From Chloroflexota bacterium (lineage in GTDB: Bacteria > Chloroflexota > Dehalococcoidia > Dehalococcoidales > JAHJRU01): DNA of 6,253 bases. Shown here in pieces: positions 1 to 6,253 of this stretch. The DNA is taken from contig JAHJRU010000204.1 in the NCBI GenBank assembly GCA_018830745.1, positions 1 through 6,253 on the forward strand, given 5' to 3'. A program made the translations under genes and the position numbers. Below the pieces are notes generated by a model. That model was not told the DNA's origin. It made no database searches and was given only the letters and a program-made list of their open reading frames with translations. Numbering within the stretch: the stretch's first letter is position 1; each line of letters opens with the position of its first letter.

Positions 1-283
1 CATCGATAACCTTGTCGCCATCAGCTTTGGCTATCTCAGCCCCCATCTCGTTTATTTTGCCCACGCCGTGGCCGCCGGCCTTTCTGCCGCCAATGAGGAT
101 TCGGCTCTGGTAGCTGGTTCCTATATGGCGTAGCCCACTCAGGTCGGCGGCATCAGTGTTTACGGCAAATACTCCTGGGGTTATCTCTATCTTGCGTTCA
201 GACTTGGCTCTGTTGTTCAGGTGGGCGAACTCGTCAGCAACCCTGGAACCGCCCTGTCCCAAACCTATAACCACTAACTTCAT
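1..283 (-). CDS. FtsZ/tubulin-like GTPase family protein, N-terminal part (cut by left edge)
   Basis: The first 94 residues of a protein that continues beyond position 1. It starts MKLVVIGLGQGGSRVADEF, a first beta strand and glycine-rich loop like that of FtsZ. FAVNTDAADL at residues 39-48 matches the FtsZ AVNTDAQAL element that follows strand 2. A Gly-rich segment at residues 65-77 (GGRKAGGHGVGKI) sits where FtsZ has its GAGANP loop. The GGGTGTG tubulin signature would lie past the edge, so GTPase identity is not proven. Divergent details (GQGGS rather than GGGGN, a longer charged insert at residues 23-35) suggest a paralogous FtsZ-like/tubulin-like protein rather than the division FtsZ. 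The ATG at 281-283 is preceded by GAGGTGG, a good ribosome site. It lies 71 bp downstream of GAPDH, same strand, with its own promoter. Its role is unknown; division, cytoskeleton or a non-filament GTPase are all possible. Confidence 0.75.
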   Translation of the reverse strand, partial: MKLVVIGLGQGGSRVADEFAHLNNRAKSERKIEITPGVFAVNTDAADLSGLRHIGTSYQSRILIGGRKAGGHGVGKINEMGAEIAKADGDKVID

Positions 284-310
284 CTTCCACCTCGCTTTAT
301 TAGTTTAACC

Positions 311-340
311 ATTTTAGGCATACCTGTCGGCGGATGTCAA
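311..340 (-). promoter_or_regulatory. Sigma-70-type promoter for the FtsZ-like gene
   Basis: Reading the minus strand, TTGACA (335-340, perfect -35) is followed after 18 nt by TAAAAT (311-316, five of six -10 bases). Transcription would begin near 304, giving a leader of about 20 nt that contains the GAGGTGG ribosome site. It lies in the 71-bp gap after GAPDH, so the FtsZ-like gene can be expressed apart from the upstream operon. I see no terminator hairpin in this gap, so read-through from GAPDH is also likely. Called from sequence match only. Confidence 0.7.
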
Positions 341-354
341 CTCCCCGTATAGTA

Positions 355-2387
<2,033 letters not shown>

Positions 2388-2391
2388 TAGT

Positions 2392-5208
<2,817 letters not shown>

Positions 5209-5217
5209 CTGCTTGCG

Positions 5218-5247
5218 ATTATATCACCGAAAGTGGGCTATAGCCAA
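5218..5247 (-). promoter_or_regulatory. Extended -10 promoter of the eno operon, predicted leaderless
   Basis: On the minus strand TGATATAAT ends at 5218: a consensus TATAAT (5218-5223) with the TGn extension. TTGGCT (5242-5247, four of six -35 bases) lies 18 nt further up. The last -10 base is only 9 nt from the ATG, so transcription would start within about 3 nt of it and the mRNA would have essentially no leader. This agrees with the missing Shine-Dalgarno. A 10-bp palindrome overlaps the -35. Confidence 0.65.
5236..5245. promoter_or_regulatory. 10-bp palindrome over the -35, possible operator
   Basis: GGCTATAGCC is a perfect palindrome lying across the weak -35 hexamer of the eno-operon promoter. 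A repressor or activator bound there would directly control the operon. A 10-bp palindrome can occur by chance, so this rests on position. Confidence 0.35.
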
Positions 5248-5274
5248 GATTACTTATCAAATTAGCTGTCCACC

Positions 5275-5676
5275 TCACTCCTTGTATCCCCTTTCCTTTG
5301 AAGGAGAGGGGGAACTGATAATGAGCGCAGCTTCAGGTTCATCTTCGGTTGAATTATCCAATATCTGTGTCGGTGTGGCTCCTTTAATCTCGATGCGCTC
5401 CGGATGAACAAGCACTTTGATATTAAATAGCTGCAATATAGACCTTATGTTCCTCTTTATCGTTTCATCCCGCTTTTGCAGATCATCACATACCCAGAAA
5501 CCAGTCGGGGCATCAATACCTCTCATTGCCAGATCTGTTCCTTCAATCCGAAAACGGTCCATTTCAGTGACTTCGCCGATAGCAAGTTCACCATCGCATT
5601 CCCGCCAGGCGTTAAATCCTGCAGGGACATATTCCTTGCCTATTTCACCAAAGATGCTAAATTCAGTGACACGGAG
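5275..5676 (-). pseudogene. C-terminal fragment of a large serine recombinase, frame-shifted from the zinc-ribbon part
   Basis: Open frame of about 133 codons, with an ATG only at 5560-5562. Its late part, NIRSILQLFNIKVLVHPERIEIKGATP (cited as parts IRSILQLFNIKV and ERIEIKG), resembles the C-terminal end of large serine recombinases, where a helix is followed by a VxVYPDRVEIxG strand pair. The long coiled-coil that normally lies between zinc ribbon and this end is not seen. Instead there is a segment (roughly 5430-5676, including YVPAGFNAWRECDGELAIGEV) that I do not recognise. The zinc-ribbon frame and this frame overlap over 5640-5676, so one indel there would join them. The final residues, PSPSKERGYKE, come from a hairpin repeat rather than the original gene. 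It lies just upstream of the eno-operon promoter, same strand. Confidence 0.55.
5286..5313. repeat. Hairpin repeat of the CCCTTTCCTT/AAGGAGAGGG type
   Basis: CCCCTTTCCTT (5288-5298), TG, then AAGGAGAGGGG (5301-5311) form an imperfect palindrome. All 11 positions pair if one G-T wobble (5293/5306) is allowed; the innermost pairs would open to form a loop in RNA. Such elements are scattered between genes in many bacterial genomes and translate as PSPSKERG when they fall in a frame, as they do here at the end of the recombinase remnant. No T-run follows on either strand, so it is not an evident intrinsic terminator. A dispersed copy number cannot be shown from one window. Confidence 0.5.
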
Positions 5677-5972
5677 CTATTCAGCACCGCTTTAACCTTT
5701 TTCCATACGCCCCACTCCAGCCAGTCCGCGCTGACATACGGCAGATTGCAGCGCTCACCTCCATCCTTAGTCACACGGTGTTGTACCCGGCCGCGGCAAG
5801 CATAATAGCGCGGTTCTTTAGGTTTCTTCCTCAAGCATTTCAACACGTGACCGCACCGACCGCAGAAACACATTCCCTGCCGTAGCCAGCCCTTCGACTC
5901 CTTCAACACGAGGCGGGCATTTCCCCGCCGCTGCCGGGATAGCTCCCAGGTAATGTTGGCGATGAGTGGCGG
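5640..5972 (-). pseudogene. Serine recombinase zinc-ribbon fragment, catalytic domain missing
   Basis: Translated on the minus strand, homology starts about PPLIANITWELSRQRRGNAR, the usual stretch after the DNA-binding domain. It continues through SKGWLRQGMCFCGRCGHVL and RYYACRGRV to ERCNLPYVSADWLEWGVWKKVKAVL. The Cys pairs CGRC (CxxC) plus YYAC and ERC fit the recombinase zinc-ribbon (PF13408 type). The catalytic resolvase domain should precede it, but homology stops near 5972, right before the catalase control region; the open frame continuing to 6230 is only catalase antisense. At its other end the frame hits a TAG at 5640-5642, while the rest of the protein continues in a different frame. 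No start codon, so this is a dead remnant of a mobile element or phage integrase. Confidence 0.75.
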
Positions 5973-6007
5973 CAAACTTCTAAAATTTGGTAAAATACTA
6001 TGTATAC

Positions 6008-6026
6008 AATCAGTGTAAAACTGATT
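6008..6026. promoter_or_regulatory. Perfect 7-5-7 dyad upstream of catalase, candidate operator
   Basis: AATCAGT, five bases GTAAA, ACTGATT: a perfect inverted repeat centred on 6017 and ending 15 nt before the catalase ATG. A possible -10 (TACAAT, 6005-6010) overlaps its left arm, with transcription then starting near its centre; I find no good -35, so an activator could be needed. The spacing does not match the PerR box (7-1-7, TTATAAT arms) or the Fur box, so the regulator is not identified. It could also form a hairpin in the leader. Confidence 0.5.
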
Positions 6027-6028
6027 CG

Positions 6029-6035
6029 AAGGAGG
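6029..6035 (+). promoter_or_regulatory. Shine-Dalgarno of the catalase gene
   Basis: AAGGAGG, 6 nt before the ATG at 6042-6044, a perfect anti-16S match that decides the start. It lies 2 nt after the right arm of the dyad, so a protein bound there or a leader hairpin could affect translation. Confidence 0.85.
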
Positions 6036-6041
6036 CAGACC

Positions 6042-6253
6042 ATGGCAGAAGAGAAGAAAGTCTACACTACTGGTTTTGGGTCCCCAGTCGATAATGACCA
6101 GAATTCCAAGACTGCGGGCAATCCCGGCCCTATCCTCATGCAGGATACTCACCTGCTGGAAAAGCTCGGGCACTTTGATCGGGAACGTATCCCGGAGCGT
6201 GTTGTCCATGCCAAGGGCGCCGGAGCGCATGGCTACTTCGAGGTAACGGCGGA
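6042..6253 (+). CDS. Monofunctional haem catalase, N-terminal part (cut by right edge)
   Basis: The first 70 residues of a catalase, which breaks down hydrogen peroxide to water and oxygen in the cytosol. [15 protein letters not shown] (residues 8-22), [24 protein letters not shown] (quoted in part: [18 protein letters not shown]) and [17 protein letters not shown] match the family almost word for word. The active-site His is residue 56 in VVHAKG; the haem-binding Tyr lies beyond the edge. The short N-terminus (about 8 residues before TTGFG) is that of small-subunit catalases, not the large ones. The start is set by a strong Shine-Dalgarno. It is divergent from the recombinase remnant and alone on its strand. 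Catalase in an otherwise anaerobe-like setting suggests oxygen defence, perhaps acquired by transfer; that is inference. Confidence 0.95.
   Translation, partial: MAEEKKVYTTGFGSPVDNDQNSKTAGNPGPILMQDTHLLEKLGHFDRERIPERVVHAKGAGAHGYFEVTA

Noticed and set aside
284..354. Possible transcription terminator after gap
   Set aside because: No stable GC-rich stem with a T-run is visible in the 71-bp gap; only a promoter and a ribosome site are supported.
5286..5313. Hairpin considered as an intrinsic terminator
   Set aside because: No run of T follows the stem on either strand, and the stem is imperfect.
5417..5805. Overlapping plus-strand frames of 92 and 109 codons
   Set aside because: Both are antisense to the recombinase remnant, low in recognisable features, and have no convincing Shine-Dalgarno.
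6001..6008. TGTATACA palindrome upstream of catalase
   Set aside because: Only 8 bp, does not extend, and is easily found by chance; the adjacent 19-bp dyad is the stronger signal.
5976..6230. Upstream extension of the zinc-ribbon frame, giving a 196-residue protein from an ATG at 6230
   Set aside because: This part is antisense to the catalase coding and control region and shows no recombinase similarity.

Overview
The window reads as chromosomal DNA from an anaerobic bacterium of the Chloroflexota, most likely class Dehalococcoidia. This taxonomic call is an inference from protein character and gene neighbourhood (a stand-alone FtsZ/tubulin-like GTPase next to type I GAPDH, and a lone 2-hydroxyacyl-CoA dehydratase-like subunit); no marker gene is present to prove it.

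Minus strand, 5208 down to 1: a compact set of six genes transcribed the same way. In order of transcription they are a SLOG/TIGR00725-like Rossmann protein, enolase (GTG start), a metallo-beta-lactamase-fold hydrolase, a 2-hydroxyacyl-CoA dehydratase D-component-like Fe-S protein, glyceraldehyde-3-phosphate dehydrogenase, and the N-terminal 94 residues of an FtsZ/tubulin-like protein that runs off the left edge. Enolase/hydrolase and dehydratase-like/GAPDH each overlap by ATGA, and hydrolase and dehydratase-like are 4 nt apart, so these four genes are surely co-transcribed. An extended -10 promoter sits almost on the first gene's ATG and predicts a leaderless message. A second, near-consensus promoter (TTGACA-18-TAAAAT) lies between GAPDH and the FtsZ-like gene.

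5275 to about 5972, minus strand: a degraded large serine recombinase. The catalytic domain is missing, the zinc-ribbon part is in one frame, and the C-terminal part is in another. Its 3' end contains a hairpin-forming repeat (translated PSPSKERG).

6042 to the right edge, plus strand: the start of a monofunctional haem catalase, divergent from everything else. It has a strong Shine-Dalgarno and a perfect 19-bp dyad (7-5-7) just upstream. The recombinase homology ends about 70 bp before the catalase ATG, so this boundary looks like an old insertion or rearrangement junction.

Functionally, enolase and GAPDH supply lower glycolysis/gluconeogenesis steps. The two unusual partners locked between them (hydrolase and dehydratase-like protein) have no established link to that pathway and are the most interesting part of the operon. 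Catalase is an oxygen-defence gene, perhaps acquired. No tRNA, rRNA or CRISPR was seen.
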